Below, one piece after another: positions 34,664-43,646 of a stretch of 64,000 bases of DNA. Position 1 is the first letter of the stretch; each line of letters starts with the position of its first letter. The stretch spans positions 434,001-498,000 of the forward strand of contig NZ_JAQTHV010000002.1 in NCBI RefSeq assembly GCF_029433295.1, in the 5' to 3' direction. Origin of the DNA: Bifidobacterium sp. ESL0784 (lineage in GTDB: Bacteria > Actinomycetota > Actinomycetes > Actinomycetales > Bifidobacteriaceae). Under the pieces are notes generated by a model. It did not search any database. It was not told the origin of the DNA and saw nothing but the letters and a program-made list of their open reading frames with translations. The position numbers were made by a program, and so were the translations under genes.

Positions 34664-36523
34664 TTACGCGGCCAGCTCGTCGGGGCTCAGCTGGGACTCG
34701 GCGATCTCCTTGTAGACCTTGCAGGTCTTGAGCAGTTCCTTGTGTGTGCCCTCGCCCACTACCTTGCCGTCGTCGAGCACGACGATGGTATCGGCGTCCA
34801 TGATCGTGCCCACGCGCTGGGCGACGATGAGCTTGGTGGAGTCTGCGGCATCTTTCTTGAGGGCGTCGCGCACCGCGCGGTCGGTCTTGAAATCAAGCGC
34901 GCTGAACGAGTCGTCGAAGACCATGATCTCCGGATGACGATAGACGGCACGGGCGATGGAAAGGCGCTGCTTCTGGCCGCCGGAGACGTTGGAACCGCTC
35001 TGGGCGATGGGTGCTTCATACTCGCCGTCCATACGTTCCACGAACTCGTCGGCCTGGGCGACCTCGCTGGATTCGCGGACGTTGTCCATCTGCTCAAGCG
35101 TCAGTTCATCGCGCTTGTCCTCGCCGGCGATGAGCGCCAGTTCGCGCTTGCGGCCCTTGGCGGTAGAAGTATCCGCAACCTCAACAGTCTCGGAATCACC
35201 TGGGCGGTCGCCGTAGCTGACGTTGGAGGCGACGGTACCCTTGAACATCACCGATTGCTGCGGCACGTAACCGATCTTGTCGCGCAGATCCTTGATGTCG
35301 TAATCCTTGACGTTGACGCCGTCGATCAGGACCTCGCCCTCGGTCACGTCGTAGAAACGCGGCACCAGGTTAACCAGCGTGGATTTTCCGGAACCCGTGG
35401 AGCCGATGAAAGCGACGGTCTGGCCTTTCTTGGCGGTGAAGCTGATATCTTTGAGCATTTCCTCACGAGTATCCGGATAGGCGAAACCGACGTTGCGGAA
35501 TTCGACGGTACCGGTTTCGCCGGGCTTGCCCTGCGTAAGCGTTCCGTCCTTGACACTCGGCTCGGTATCCAGCACCTCCATCACACGCTGTGCAGAGACA
35601 TCGGCGCGCGGCCAGAGCACGAAGACCATGCTCAAGAGGAGGAAGGCCATGATGACCTGCATCGCGTAGCTGGAGAAGACGACCATGTTCGAGAAATCGG
35701 TGAGCTTGGTGGCCGGCAGCTGCGCATCCTTGATAAGGTAGGCGCCGATCCAGTAGATCGCCAGCCCCAAGCCGTTCATCACGCTGGACATGACCGGGTT
35801 CATCGCGGCCATCGCACGGGTGGTGAAGAGCTGGGTGTTGGTCAAATCGGCGTTGACACGAGCGAACTTGTCTTCCTGATAATCCTCGGCGTTATAAGCG
35901 CGAACCACGCGCAGGCCGGTCAGGTTCTCGCGGGCGACGGCGTTGATGTTATCGGTCAGACGCTGCATCGAGCGGAACTTGGGCATCACCAAAATCATGA
36001 TGACGACGACGAAGACCAACATAAGCACCGTGGCGACGGCGGTGGCCACCGTCCATTCGAAGCCCTTGCCGGCGATCTTGCAAATCGCCCATACGGCCAT
36101 AATCGGCGCGCGGAAGATCAGCAGGACGCCCATGGTGATGAACATCTGAATCTGCGTGATGTCGTTGGTAGAGCGCGTAATCAGCGAGGCCGTGGAGAAC
36201 TTGCTCATCTCGGCCGGGCCGAACGACTCGACCTTGCGGAACTCAAGCGAGCGCAGACGCTGGCTGAACGAGGCGCCGATGCGGGCCATGAGGTAGCCGA
36301 CGGCGATGGCGCAGAGCACCGAACCCAAGGAAACGAGCAGCATCTTGCCGCCCTCTTTCCAGATGTCAATCATCTTGCTGCCCGGCGTCTCGACGAGCGC
36401 CGTCACCTTGGACATGTAGTCCGGCAGCTTCAGGTCGAAAAATACCTGCCCTGCGATGAACGCAAGGCTCAGCAGCATCTGCCCGATCTCCGTTTTGGAG
36501 AGATATTTGCTGATGCGAAGCAT
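34664..36523 (-). CDS. ABC exporter half-transporter (first of pair)
   Basis: A 619-residue MDR-type subunit with six membrane segments (residues 15-310) and an ATPase domain: Walker A GSTGSGKSTL (about 378), signature VSGGQKQRL (about 515) and Walker B IMVFDDSFSALD. Walker B ends in Asp-Asp instead of Asp-Glu, so the catalytic glutamate is missing, and the switch histidine position reads Gln in VAQRVGTI. This is the usual picture for the degenerate site of a heterodimeric exporter. A charged insert of about 50 residues (GDSETVEVADTSTAKGRKRE, about 445-495) sits between Walker A and the signature. It is transcribed with the next half-transporter. Confidence 0.93.
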   Translation of the reverse strand: MLRISKYLSKTEIGQMLLSLAFIAGQVFFDLKLPDYMSKVTALVETPGSKMIDIWKEGGKMLLVSLGSVLCAIAVGYLMARIGASFSQRLRSLEFRKVESFGPAEMSKFSTASLITRSTNDITQIQMFITMGVLLIFRAPIMAVWAICKIAGKGFEWTVATAVATVLMLVFVVVIMILVMPKFRSMQRLTDNINAVARENLTGLRVVRAYNAEDYQEDKFARVNADLTNTQLFTTRAMAAMNPVMSSVMNGLGLAIYWIGAYLIKDAQLPATKLTDFSNMVVFSSYAMQVIMAFLLLSMVFVLWPRADVSAQRVMEVLDTEPSVKDGTLTQGKPGETGTVEFRNVGFAYPDTREEMLKDISFTAKKGQTVAFIGSTGSGKSTLVNLVPRFYDVTEGEVLIDGVNVKDYDIKDLRDKIGYVPQQSVMFKGTVASNVSYGDRPGDSETVEVADTSTAKGRKRELALIAGEDKRDELTLEQMDNVRESSEVAQADEFVERMDGEYEAPIAQSGSNVSGGQKQRLSIARAVYRHPEIMVFDDSFSALDFKTDRAVRDALKKDAADSTKLIVAQRVGTIMDADTIVVLDDGKVVGEGTHKELLKTCKVYKEIAESQLSPDELAA

Positions 36524-36839
36524 GAATCCCCTTCCATATTTGTTGTGGCCTCGGAGTCATAATTACCGAGCACCCATAATGATTAACGATGTTAAATATT
36601 TTGTTGACTGAACGTACAATACTCGCGGCCGCTGGGTTGTGTCTGCTTTTCACCCAACGCGTAGGAACACGCGGAACCAAACGGCCCGTTCATAGCGCGA
36701 ATTCTGCTAGAAAACGGTCGCTGACAACTTCCAAACGTCCGATTTATAGCATTGCCTCGTTATGCCGGAAAGTGGCCGCCAAAGGTCGCCAAGCGGACGA
36801 CTTTCAGCACTCCTATTCAATTATGCGAAAAATCGCTCA
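36524..36839 (-). promoter_or_regulatory. marR to exporter gap with candidate operator
   Basis: A gap of 316 bases. TTAAC-GAT-GTTAA (36583-36595) is an inverted repeat 60 bases before the exporter start and resembles the core of the marR upstream sites. It could allow a second, MarR-controlled promoter. No gene seen. Confidence 0.4.
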
Positions 36840-37370
36840 TTACCCGTCGGCCTGCGCAGAAGAGGCCTCGGCCTTCCGCTTTTCGCTATGCTCACGCTTG
36901 GCGGCGAACGCCGCGGTGACTTCTTCCGCGCTAGGTCTGGGAGCGCCAGGCTTGCATACCGACATATAGGTCATGAACTCTTGGGAGAGCTCGACGAACT
37001 CGCGGGTGCGGCGCTCCCCCATCTGCGAGAATATCCAGCGAACGACCGAATCGATGTCATCGCGGTCGCGTTTGGCCTGTTTGGTGCCTTTCGGCGTTAG
37101 CGAGACCAAGATATTGCGTCGATCACGATCGTCGATTTCCCGGGTGATATAGCCCTTTTTCTCCATGGAACCTAGCAACGCCGAGATCCTGCCGGAGCTG
37201 GCATGCAACGCTTCGGCCAGACGCGAGGGGGTTTGGGTGCCATGCTTGAGCAGATGACGCAGCACAAAGGGCTCGCCCTTGCCTGCGCCCTCGACCTGAT
37301 GCCACATGGCCGATTTGCTGCCATGCACCGTTTCACGCAGCGATTGAAGCGCTTCCTGTTCGAATCCCAT
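36840..37370 (-). CDS. MarR-family transcriptional regulator
   Basis: A 176-residue winged-helix regulator. The recognition helix region is TPSRLAEALHASSGRISALLGSM (about residues 47-69) and the wing is ITREIDDRDRRNILVSLT (about 75-92), with the family DxRDxR pattern. N- and C-terminal helices form the dimer. The C-terminus carries a charged tail of about 30 residues (AAKREHSEKRKAEASSAQAD). It is the first gene of an operon with two exporter genes and has two palindromic sites directly upstream, so it is expected to repress the operon and be released by an exported compound. Confidence 0.93.
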   Translation of the reverse strand: MGFEQEALQSLRETVHGSKSAMWHQVEGAGKGEPFVLRHLLKHGTQTPSRLAEALHASSGRISALLGSMEKKGYITREIDDRDRRNILVSLTPKGTKQAKRDRDDIDSVVRWIFSQMGERRTREFVELSQEFMTYMSVCKPGAPRPSAEEVTAAFAAKREHSEKRKAEASSAQADG

Positions 37371-37402
37371 GACCGTTCCGTTTCTGACGATTAATGCACA
37401 CG

Positions 37403-37435
37403 TAATGCTAACACCATTAAATAGCTAACACTATT
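37403..37435. promoter_or_regulatory. Two tandem MarR-type operators
   Basis: TAATG-CTAACAC-CATTA (37403-37419) and AATAG-CTAACA-CTATT (37420-37435) are adjacent palindromes that share the core CTAACA. Their centres are about 17 bases apart. They lie 33-65 bases upstream of the marR ATG, as expected for autoregulation. Confidence 0.7.
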
Positions 37436-37592
37436 AATATTCTACTAAATGTGAAAAACATCATATTCTGGATATGACATCGGATCGTTTGCGGTACCGC
37501 TATTGCTCCGTGCTGAAAATGATCGCACCGTATGAATACTGGGCAAACCACGGACCATCATTTAGAGGAAAAACCGACCCTCCTGCAGACAT

Positions 37593-37624
37593 AAAAAACC
37601 ACCCGCCGCATAAACGACGAGTGG
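37593..37624 (-). terminator. Terminator of the RHH-like gene
   Basis: On the minus strand CCACTCGTCG pairs with CGGCGGGTGG (two G-U pairs) and is followed by six T residues. Confidence 0.8.
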
Positions 37625-37679
37625 CAGGCGCCTACGTTTCAGGCGCAGACACAAAATCTTATAAAATTCGAATCCGAGC

Positions 37680-37883
37680 TCAGGCCTTCGCAACCGGACG
37701 AAGATCAGCGTGATGACGCTTCAGATACTCGCCAACAGCCTCACGAATGAGAGCAGAAGGACGAACCTCTTCGTCTGCCGCGCCCGAAAGAACCCAATCA
37801 GCCAGCTCCGAAGTTGCACGAACGCACCAAGTGCGCTCCTGAAGCTGACGAACTCCATGCTGTGCCTTAACTGCCTTAGCCAT
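37680..37883 (-). CDS. Small ribbon-helix-helix-like protein
   Basis: A 67-residue protein with a strong ribosome site (GGAGGTAGGAAATG) and its own terminator, so it is very likely real. The segment RTWCVRATSELADWVLSG followed by RPSALIREAVGEYLKRH fits the strand-helix-helix layout of CopG/Arc-type DNA-binding or antitoxin proteins, with the SALIREAVxEYL helix most telling. No toxin gene is adjacent, so it may act alone as a regulator. Family assignment is moderate. Confidence 0.7.
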   Translation of the reverse strand: MAKAVKAQHGVRQLQERTWCVRATSELADWVLSGAADEEVRPSALIREAVGEYLKRHHADLRPVAKA

Positions 37884-38269
37884 TTCCTACCTCCGTTATA
37901 TTCGCGAAAATCTGCTTTACAGATAAAAATATTGTATCACTTTGGCGTCTGACGGAACAGATCCGAGGCCGATTGCAAGGCAACTATTGTTGCACAACCC
38001 ACATTGATGTAAGATTTTTCGTCGGCATCTTTGCATTTTGTAGTAATACAATATTCAGATTTGGCAACCCGATTTCCAAATCCTCACAACGGTTTTCGCA
38101 ATCACGTTCCGATAAAAAATATCATTAATGTAAAATTATTTGCATTACTTCTCAAAGGTAAAAACCTTTTTAAAAAAAATCATGCTCTCAGCATAATCAG
38201 CCTGGAACAGGACAGCGGCGCCCTCATCAAACGTTCCAACTGGACATATTGGAGGGCGCGGGCAGTTTT
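37884..38269. other. AT-rich intergenic region
   Basis: A gap of 386 bases. It should hold the promoter of the small RHH-like gene near 37900-37940. GCGCCCTC (38218-38225) and GAGGGCGC (38252-38259) form a possible terminator stem between the two minus-strand genes. No gene seen. Confidence 0.45.
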
Positions 38270-39835
38270 TCAGACTAAGAGCTCGGCTTCTTTCCCACGA
38301 TAACGAATCAGGCTATACCCGCCGAAGAGCACCAGCCAAATCAGCCCGGCGATGGCCGAACCGATGGTATCCGGGGAAAGGAAGAGCGTCACATAGATGA
38401 ACACGAAGAAGATGATCGTCAGCGTGTTCGTGATCTTGTAGGCCGGCATCACGAAGCCGTTCGGCTCGAAATCGACGGACTGACGGTAACGCTGGTGAGC
38501 AATCATCGTCAGGATATAGACAAAGAGAATCACCGCGCTGGAAGCCGAGGAGAAAAGCACGAAAACGTTGGAAATCTGCGGAATCGCATTGATGATCGGC
38601 GACAGGAGGATGAAGCAGGCGGAGACCACGATGGCACGCGCGGGAACCTTGTGGGAGGAAACGACGCCGACCTTGCGGATAATGGGCGACTTGGAGACCT
38701 CGGCCAACTGGAAGAGATGGCGGCCTGCGGAATAAAGCAGCGAGTTCAACGCGGAAGACGCGGCGGTGATGACCACGAAGAAGACCAGCGCCGAAGCCCA
38801 ATTCAGGCCCGCGTACTGGAAGACCATGATGAACGGGGAGGCGAAGGAGCCGTCCTTGTTCGGCTTGAACGTGCGCCACGGCACGATGAGCATGATGGCA
38901 ACAAGCGCGCCGACATAGAAGATCAGGATTCGCATGATGATCTCGTTGATCGCCTTGGGCAGCACCTTGCGCGGGTTCTTGGTCTCGGAAACGGTGACGC
39001 CGACGAACTCAATCATTTCGTAGGCGAAGAAGACCATCTGGAAGCTCATCAGGAAAGCCATCCAGCCGTTAGGCGCCATCGAAAGCCCGTTGAAGATGTT
39101 GTCGAATCCTGCATGGCCGGCAGGGCTCATGTGGTCGACGCCATGAATCTGGACGGCAGGGTAATGGTAACCGATGATGACCATGACCACGGCAGTTACA
39201 ATCAAACCGACGATCAGGGTGATCTTGATCATCGAGAACCAGAACTCGGTTTCACCGAACGCTTTGACGGCAATCAGGTTGATGGTCACGAGCACGACGA
39301 GGAAGCAGATTTCCACAAGCCACTGCCAATGACGCAGATTGAAACCGAACGTGTCGAAGAACGTGACGAAATACGTGCCGACTGCGGTGAGTTCCGAAAG
39401 CCCAAGCAGAATGAGGACGGTCCAATAGGTCCAGCCTGCGAAATGGCCCCATCCTGCGCCGAGATATTTCCCAATGAAATTGATGAAGGTGTGCTGGTTC
39501 GGATCGTGATACATCAGCTCACCGATAGCGCGCATCAACAGGAACATCATCACGCCGACGAGGATGTAGACCAGGATGATGCTCGGGCCGGTCAACGCGA
39601 TCGACTTGCCGGAGCCAAGGAAGAGACCGGTGCCGATGGTGCCGCCGATGGCGATGAACTGGACGTGACGGTTGCTCAGGCCTCGCTCGAGCTGATTGGT
39701 GGTTTCGCCGACGCTACCGCCGCTGACCTTGCCCGAGGTGTCGTTCGCCGCGTTCGCCGACGAACCGTTTGCAGCTTTGGCGTTGATATCGGCATTGGTT
39801 GCAGCATTCCTGCCTTCATCCATTTGTGTCATCAT
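38270..39835 (-). CDS. Amino-acid permease (APC superfamily)
   Basis: A 521-residue permease of the amino acid transporter family. The first helix carries the hallmark FIAIGGTIGTGLFLGSGK (about residues 60-77), which forms the substrate site. About twelve helices follow, with FQMVFFAYEMIEFVGVTVSET marking helix 6. The N-terminus has a long polar tail (about 50 residues, Ala/Asn/Gly-rich). GAAGGAAGG lies directly before two ATGs (39835 and 39832), and a third is at 39823; the exact start is uncertain. Substrate not clear. It diverges from a second permease of the same family at 40378. Confidence 0.92.
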   Translation of the reverse strand: MMTQMDEGRNAATNADINAKAANGSSANAANDTSGKVSGGSVGETTNQLERGLSNRHVQFIAIGGTIGTGLFLGSGKSIALTGPSIILVYILVGVMMFLLMRAIGELMYHDPNQHTFINFIGKYLGAGWGHFAGWTYWTVLILLGLSELTAVGTYFVTFFDTFGFNLRHWQWLVEICFLVVLVTINLIAVKAFGETEFWFSMIKITLIVGLIVTAVVMVIIGYHYPAVQIHGVDHMSPAGHAGFDNIFNGLSMAPNGWMAFLMSFQMVFFAYEMIEFVGVTVSETKNPRKVLPKAINEIIMRILIFYVGALVAIMLIVPWRTFKPNKDGSFASPFIMVFQYAGLNWASALVFFVVITAASSALNSLLYSAGRHLFQLAEVSKSPIIRKVGVVSSHKVPARAIVVSACFILLSPIINAIPQISNVFVLFSSASSAVILFVYILTMIAHQRYRQSVDFEPNGFVMPAYKITNTLTIIFFVFIYVTLFLSPDTIGSAIAGLIWLVLFGGYSLIRYRGKEAELLV

Positions 39836-40377
39836 CCTTCCTTCGCTACTTGCCGCTTATGCGCGCAATAGAGAATAGAGTACGCCGCGAGAGATGACAT
39901 CAAGGTTTCACGGCACTGCCCGAAGGGATTTATTACCCACAAAATGACAATATGTGATAAAAAATAGCGAAAATAATTCGACATTCCCTCTTAGGTAATG
40001 CGACATTTCGGTATTTATCACTCACTTTCATGCCAAATGCAAAGGTTTTGGGCTCCGTCTCATAAAGTGGACCATCCCAAAGCATAAATGAGAATTTATA
40101 TTGCAAATAAACCAAAGCAGCCTGAGCAAAACGGGCGAGTAGACGGATTTACTTGCCGGATCGTGAGAATACTCTCGCCAAATCCCGAACCCCTTAACAC
40201 AAATATCCTTTTGCCCTCTTACACTTTCGAAATGTTGGGGGAATGTTCAAACGAGCCGCAAATTCCAACCGTCAATCACGGTGGGACGGCCCATGGGTTT
40301 ATTTCCATCAAAACGTCACGTCGAAGGACGTGACATGCAATACACGAGCAGGGAATCCCGTGAAAGAGGAGCGCCAC
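39836..40377. promoter_or_regulatory. Divergent region between two amino-acid permeases
   Basis: A gap of 542 bases, AT-rich in the middle (39930-40110). It must hold promoters for both permeases. The clear element is the hairpin at 40315-40334. No gene seen. Confidence 0.5.
40315..40334 (+). promoter_or_regulatory. Perfect hairpin in the leader of the second permease
   Basis: GTCACGTC-GAAG-GACGTGAC is an exact 8-bp inverted repeat with a GAAG loop, 44 bases before the ATG at 40378. It could be an operator or an mRNA hairpin. Confidence 0.5.
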
Positions 40378-41973
40378 ATGACCAGCGAGTCGGGCACAGC
40401 AATAGGTAACGCCACAAGAGCCGGGAACAGCACCGGGAAAACAGGTAAACCGCAAAAGCAAGGCGGGGGCAACCACGTCGTCCGCAAGCTCAAGACCCGC
40501 CACATCTCGATGATTGCGCTCGGCGGGTGCATCGGCACCGGCCTCTTTATGACTTCTGGCGGCACCATCGCGCAAGCCGGGCCTGGCGGCGGACTCGTGG
40601 CCTACGCGGCCATGGGATTCATGATCTACTTTTTGATGACCAGTCTCGGCGAGCTCGCCACAAACATGCCCGTTTCCGGCTCTTTTGCCGTGTATAGCTC
40701 CAAATACGTGGACCCCGCGCTGGGCTTCGCTATGGGTTGGGATTATTGGCTCAACTGGGCCATCGCGGGCGCCACCGACATTTCGACCGCGGCGCTCTTA
40801 ATGCAGTACTGGTTCCCGAAATCGCCGGGCTGGGTGTGGAGCCTGACCATGCTCGTCATTATCTTCTGCCTCAACGCCTTCGTGGTCTCCGCGTTCGGCG
40901 AGACGGAATTCTGGCTGGCGCTCATCAAGGTCGTCACCATCATCATCTTCATCGTCATCGGCCTGATGATGATCTGCGGCATCATGTTCCAGCCGGCCGT
41001 CGGCTTCAAGAACTTCACCTACAAAGGCGGACCGTTCATCGGCGGACTGCCGGCGATCATGGCCGTTTTCCTCATCGCCGGCTATTCGTTCCAGGGCACG
41101 GAAGTCGTGGGCGTCACCGCCGGCGAATCCGAAAACCCGAGCCAGGCGGTGCCGAAGGCCATCAACAACGTCTTCTGGCGCATCGTGCTGTTCTATCTCT
41201 TGTCCATTTTCGTTATCGCGGCAATCATTCCGTACACCGACAAGAACCTGCTCGGTGCTTCCGACACCAACGTCGCGATGTCGCCATTCACCATCGTCTT
41301 CGAAAAGGCGGGGTTGGCCGGTGCCGCAAGCATTATGAACGCGGTGGTGCTGACTTCGATCCTTTCCGCGGTCAACACAGGCGCCTACGCCTCAAGCCGC
41401 ATGCTCTACGGCATGGCGAAAAACGGCTACGCACCGAAGTTCCTCGGCACCACCACTAAACGCGGCGTACCGCTGGCGGCGCTAATCACCACGCTCTGCA
41501 TCGAAGCACTGGCCTTCTCGTCCAGCATTTTCGGCCCGAAGTTCTATATGTGGCTCGTCACCGCGACCGGCCTGACCGGCTTCATCTCGTGGATCGGCAT
41601 CGCACTGAGCCACTTCCGCTTCCGCCGCGCGTTCAAGTTGCAGGGCCACAAGCTCTCCGAGCTCAAATACCATGCGAAGCTCTTCCCGCTCGGTCCGATC
41701 CTCGCCATCGTGATCTGCCTGGTCGTGATCTGCGGCCAGGATATCCCGGCCTTCGCTTCCGGCAACTGGGGTGAAATCCTGATGACCTACTTCAGCGTCA
41801 TCCTCGTCGCCATCCTCTACTTCGGCTTCAAGTTCACGCACCACACCCACATCGTGAAGTTAAAGGATATGGACGTCTCCTCGGCCCGCCCCGAAGTACT
41901 GAAGAAGGAACGCAAAAAGGCTGCTGCAAGTGCGGCGAGCGCAGGAAACAGCGCTTCGTCAGACCAACACTGA
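40378..41973 (+). CDS. Amino-acid permease (APC superfamily, LysP-like)
   Basis: A 531-residue permease. I choose the ATG at 40378 because AGAGGAG lies eight bases upstream; the frame is open from 40243 but that extension is not family-like. Helix 1 has IALGGCIGTGLFMTSGGTIA. Further family segments are SGSFAVYSSKYVDPALGFAMG and GYSFQGTEVVGVTAGESENP in helix 6. About twelve helices are present. The pattern is close to lysine-type permeases of the AAT group, but substrate is inferred only. The C-terminus is Ala/Ser/Lys-rich. It ends at a shared strong terminator. Confidence 0.92.
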   Translation: MTSESGTAIGNATRAGNSTGKTGKPQKQGGGNHVVRKLKTRHISMIALGGCIGTGLFMTSGGTIAQAGPGGGLVAYAAMGFMIYFLMTSLGELATNMPVSGSFAVYSSKYVDPALGFAMGWDYWLNWAIAGATDISTAALLMQYWFPKSPGWVWSLTMLVIIFCLNAFVVSAFGETEFWLALIKVVTIIIFIVIGLMMICGIMFQPAVGFKNFTYKGGPFIGGLPAIMAVFLIAGYSFQGTEVVGVTAGESENPSQAVPKAINNVFWRIVLFYLLSIFVIAAIIPYTDKNLLGASDTNVAMSPFTIVFEKAGLAGAASIMNAVVLTSILSAVNTGAYASSRMLYGMAKNGYAPKFLGTTTKRGVPLAALITTLCIEALAFSSSIFGPKFYMWLVTATGLTGFISWIGIALSHFRFRRAFKLQGHKLSELKYHAKLFPLGPILAIVICLVVICGQDIPAFASGNWGEILMTYFSVILVAILYFGFKFTHHTHIVKLKDMDVSSARPEVLKKERKKAAASAASAGNSASSDQH

Positions 41974-42020
41974 AACAGAAACCGGAATCGATAAGAAAAT
42001 CAGGGAACATGAACCTACAA

Positions 42021-42074
42021 AAAAATCTGTTCTCTCGAATCGCCTAAGAAACGATTCGAGAGAACAGATTTTTC
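42021..42074. terminator. Bidirectional terminator with 22-bp perfect stem
   Basis: AAAAATCTGTTCTCTCGAAT (42021-42040, continued by CG) pairs without mismatch with its inverse ending at 42073. It has A and T runs on both sides and serves both convergent neighbours. Confidence 0.92.
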
Positions 42075-42112
42075 CCAAAATCACGATTTGCTATTACAAA
42101 ACCGTGAATCTA

Positions 42113-43153
42113 TTACTTGAGGTTGATTCTTTGCGTGATATAGGTCGTATCGTCGAGATCAGTGCCCGATTCAAGCGCCACATCCACTGGTGTTGAGCCA
42201 TCGACCAGCTCATAGGCAACTGTGACCTTCAAACTATCGTTGGGCGCCACGTCAGTATAAAGAGACTCTCCGTCATATCCCTTATATCGCCCATCCCTGT
42301 TCGGCAGATAGTCCTCTGAAAGACTCATGCCGTTCTGGGAAACCGAGTAATCGACAGCTCTCAGAAAAGAAAGCTTTTTATCGCTGGTATTTTTATATTC
42401 GTAGGTGATGATTAATGTCGCATGTCCTTCAGTATTTTTCGGCTCCCTCTTGGCGGAGGCGATTTTCACATCAGCGCCCTTAAGACTCCCGCTGCCTTTC
42501 AGTATCTTCAGTTTCGGGTTCTTGTAATCCCGCTCTTCCTTCTTCTCGTCTTTGTCACCCTGAGGAGGGGCGTAGATGGCTGAGGAATCCGAGGAATCTC
42601 CCGTATTGCCGTTGAGCCGCTCCATCGTGGTACTGAACGAGCCGATGAATACGATGACGGAAAGGACGGCCGCAATGATGCCGGTGACCAGGCCGCCGAT
42701 CGACATGCCTTTGCCGCGAAGCCTTTCGGCGTTGATCTTGCGCATGGAGATGATGCCGGTCACGATAGCGGCGACGCCACAGCCGATGCCTACGATGGGA
42801 ATCCAGAACAAAATAATGGCGACAATGCCCAGGACCAGCGCGACAATGGCCATCCCAGGACGTTTCGCCCCAGGTCCGAACGGATGCTCGGGCTCCATAC
42901 CCATCGGGGGCTGCAAGGCCATACCCATCGGCGGCTGAGACGTCGGTCCTACCGGCTGCTGCGGCATCTGGCCTACTTGCTGCTGTTGCGGCATCTGGTT
43001 GAAAGGAGGCTGGAATGTCGGGTCAACCGGTTGTTGCGGCATCTGTCCCATCGGCGGTTGCGAAGCCGCCTGGCCGCCATATTGCACATTGGGCTGGGAT
43101 ACAACGCCATCATTGTACGGATTGTCATTGTACGGATTGTCATTTTCCTGCAT
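42113..43153 (-). CDS. DUF4190/DUF5067 membrane protein, copy 1
   Basis: A 346-residue protein of three parts. Residues 1-95 are Pro/Gln/Met-rich with repeats such as QPPMGQMPQQPV. Residues 95-175 hold two membrane helices of the DUF4190 type (MAIVALVLGIVAIILFWIPI and GLVTGIIAAVLSVIVFIGS). The last 140 residues are an extracellular DUF5067-like beta domain (ADVKIASAKREPKN, HATLIITYEYKNTSDK, LKVTVAYELVDGSTPVDVAL). GAAGGACG lies upstream of the ATG. The next gene upstream (43647-44669) is a clear paralogue. Function of the family is unknown; the outer domain may bind a ligand or another envelope protein. Confidence 0.85.
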   Translation of the reverse strand: MQENDNPYNDNPYNDGVVSQPNVQYGGQAASQPPMGQMPQQPVDPTFQPPFNQMPQQQQVGQMPQQPVGPTSQPPMGMALQPPMGMEPEHPFGPGAKRPGMAIVALVLGIVAIILFWIPIVGIGCGVAAIVTGIISMRKINAERLRGKGMSIGGLVTGIIAAVLSVIVFIGSFSTTMERLNGNTGDSSDSSAIYAPPQGDKDEKKEERDYKNPKLKILKGSGSLKGADVKIASAKREPKNTEGHATLIITYEYKNTSDKKLSFLRAVDYSVSQNGMSLSEDYLPNRDGRYKGYDGESLYTDVAPNDSLKVTVAYELVDGSTPVDVALESGTDLDDTTYITQRINLK

Positions 43154-43646
43154 AGTTGTCGTCCTTCTCGCAGTCTTCCCGGCAACGGGCTATCCATTTA
43201 TTTTATCAATAATAAAGAATATTGGTCACAATATAACTGTTCTCAGGCTCCAAGATACTTATTTCGATTAACAGAACGACAGGAACATATCGAATTATAA
43301 AGTTTTGTCGGCAGACTGGCAGGATTCTAGGTTTCCGATAAAAGTTGTCGACAGACTGACAGGACTTTCGACTCCCTTTTCATGCCGCAATAGACCAATA
43401 AGTTTGAAGCAGGAGCATAACGCCCCCCTCAACACCGTCCACAAGTACATAGCCACGTTGTGCGAGACCTGCCCGCTTTCCAGCATGTGCGCCCGAATAT
43501 GCAGAAAACCGGTCACTGGAGATGTCCTAAGTGACCGGTTTTCTGCATCGACATTGCACCGTGGCGCTGGTTCGATCTTGTCTGACGCCAACACCGGTAC
43601 TTATTTGCGATTTACGCCAAGCCGCAACACTGGCGGCTGCAGGCCG
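43154..43646. other. Gap between the two DUF4190/DUF5067 genes
   Basis: A gap of 493 bases holding the promoter of copy 1 and the terminator of copy 2 (43499-43548). A short repeat, GTCGGCAGACTGGCAGGA near 43306 and GTCGACAGACTGACAGGA near 43347, occurs twice. No gene seen. Confidence 0.5.
43499..43548 (-). terminator. Terminator of copy 2 with perfect long stem
   Basis: ATGCAGAAAACCGGTCACT (43499-43517) is the exact inverse of the arm ending at 43548, with a 13-base loop. It isolates the two paralogous genes from each other. Confidence 0.85.

Larger units (their letters stand above)
37371..37679. other. Gap between marR and small RHH-like gene
   Basis: About 309 bases holding the MarR operators (37403-37435) and the terminator of the small gene (37593-37624). 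Short frames here show no protein features. Confidence 0.5.

Noticed and set aside
34742..36562. A 606-codon plus-strand frame opposite the ABC exporter
   Set aside because: Antisense composition bias only; the minus strand carries Walker A, signature and Walker B motifs. The similar long frame at 32756-34540 is rejected for the same reason.
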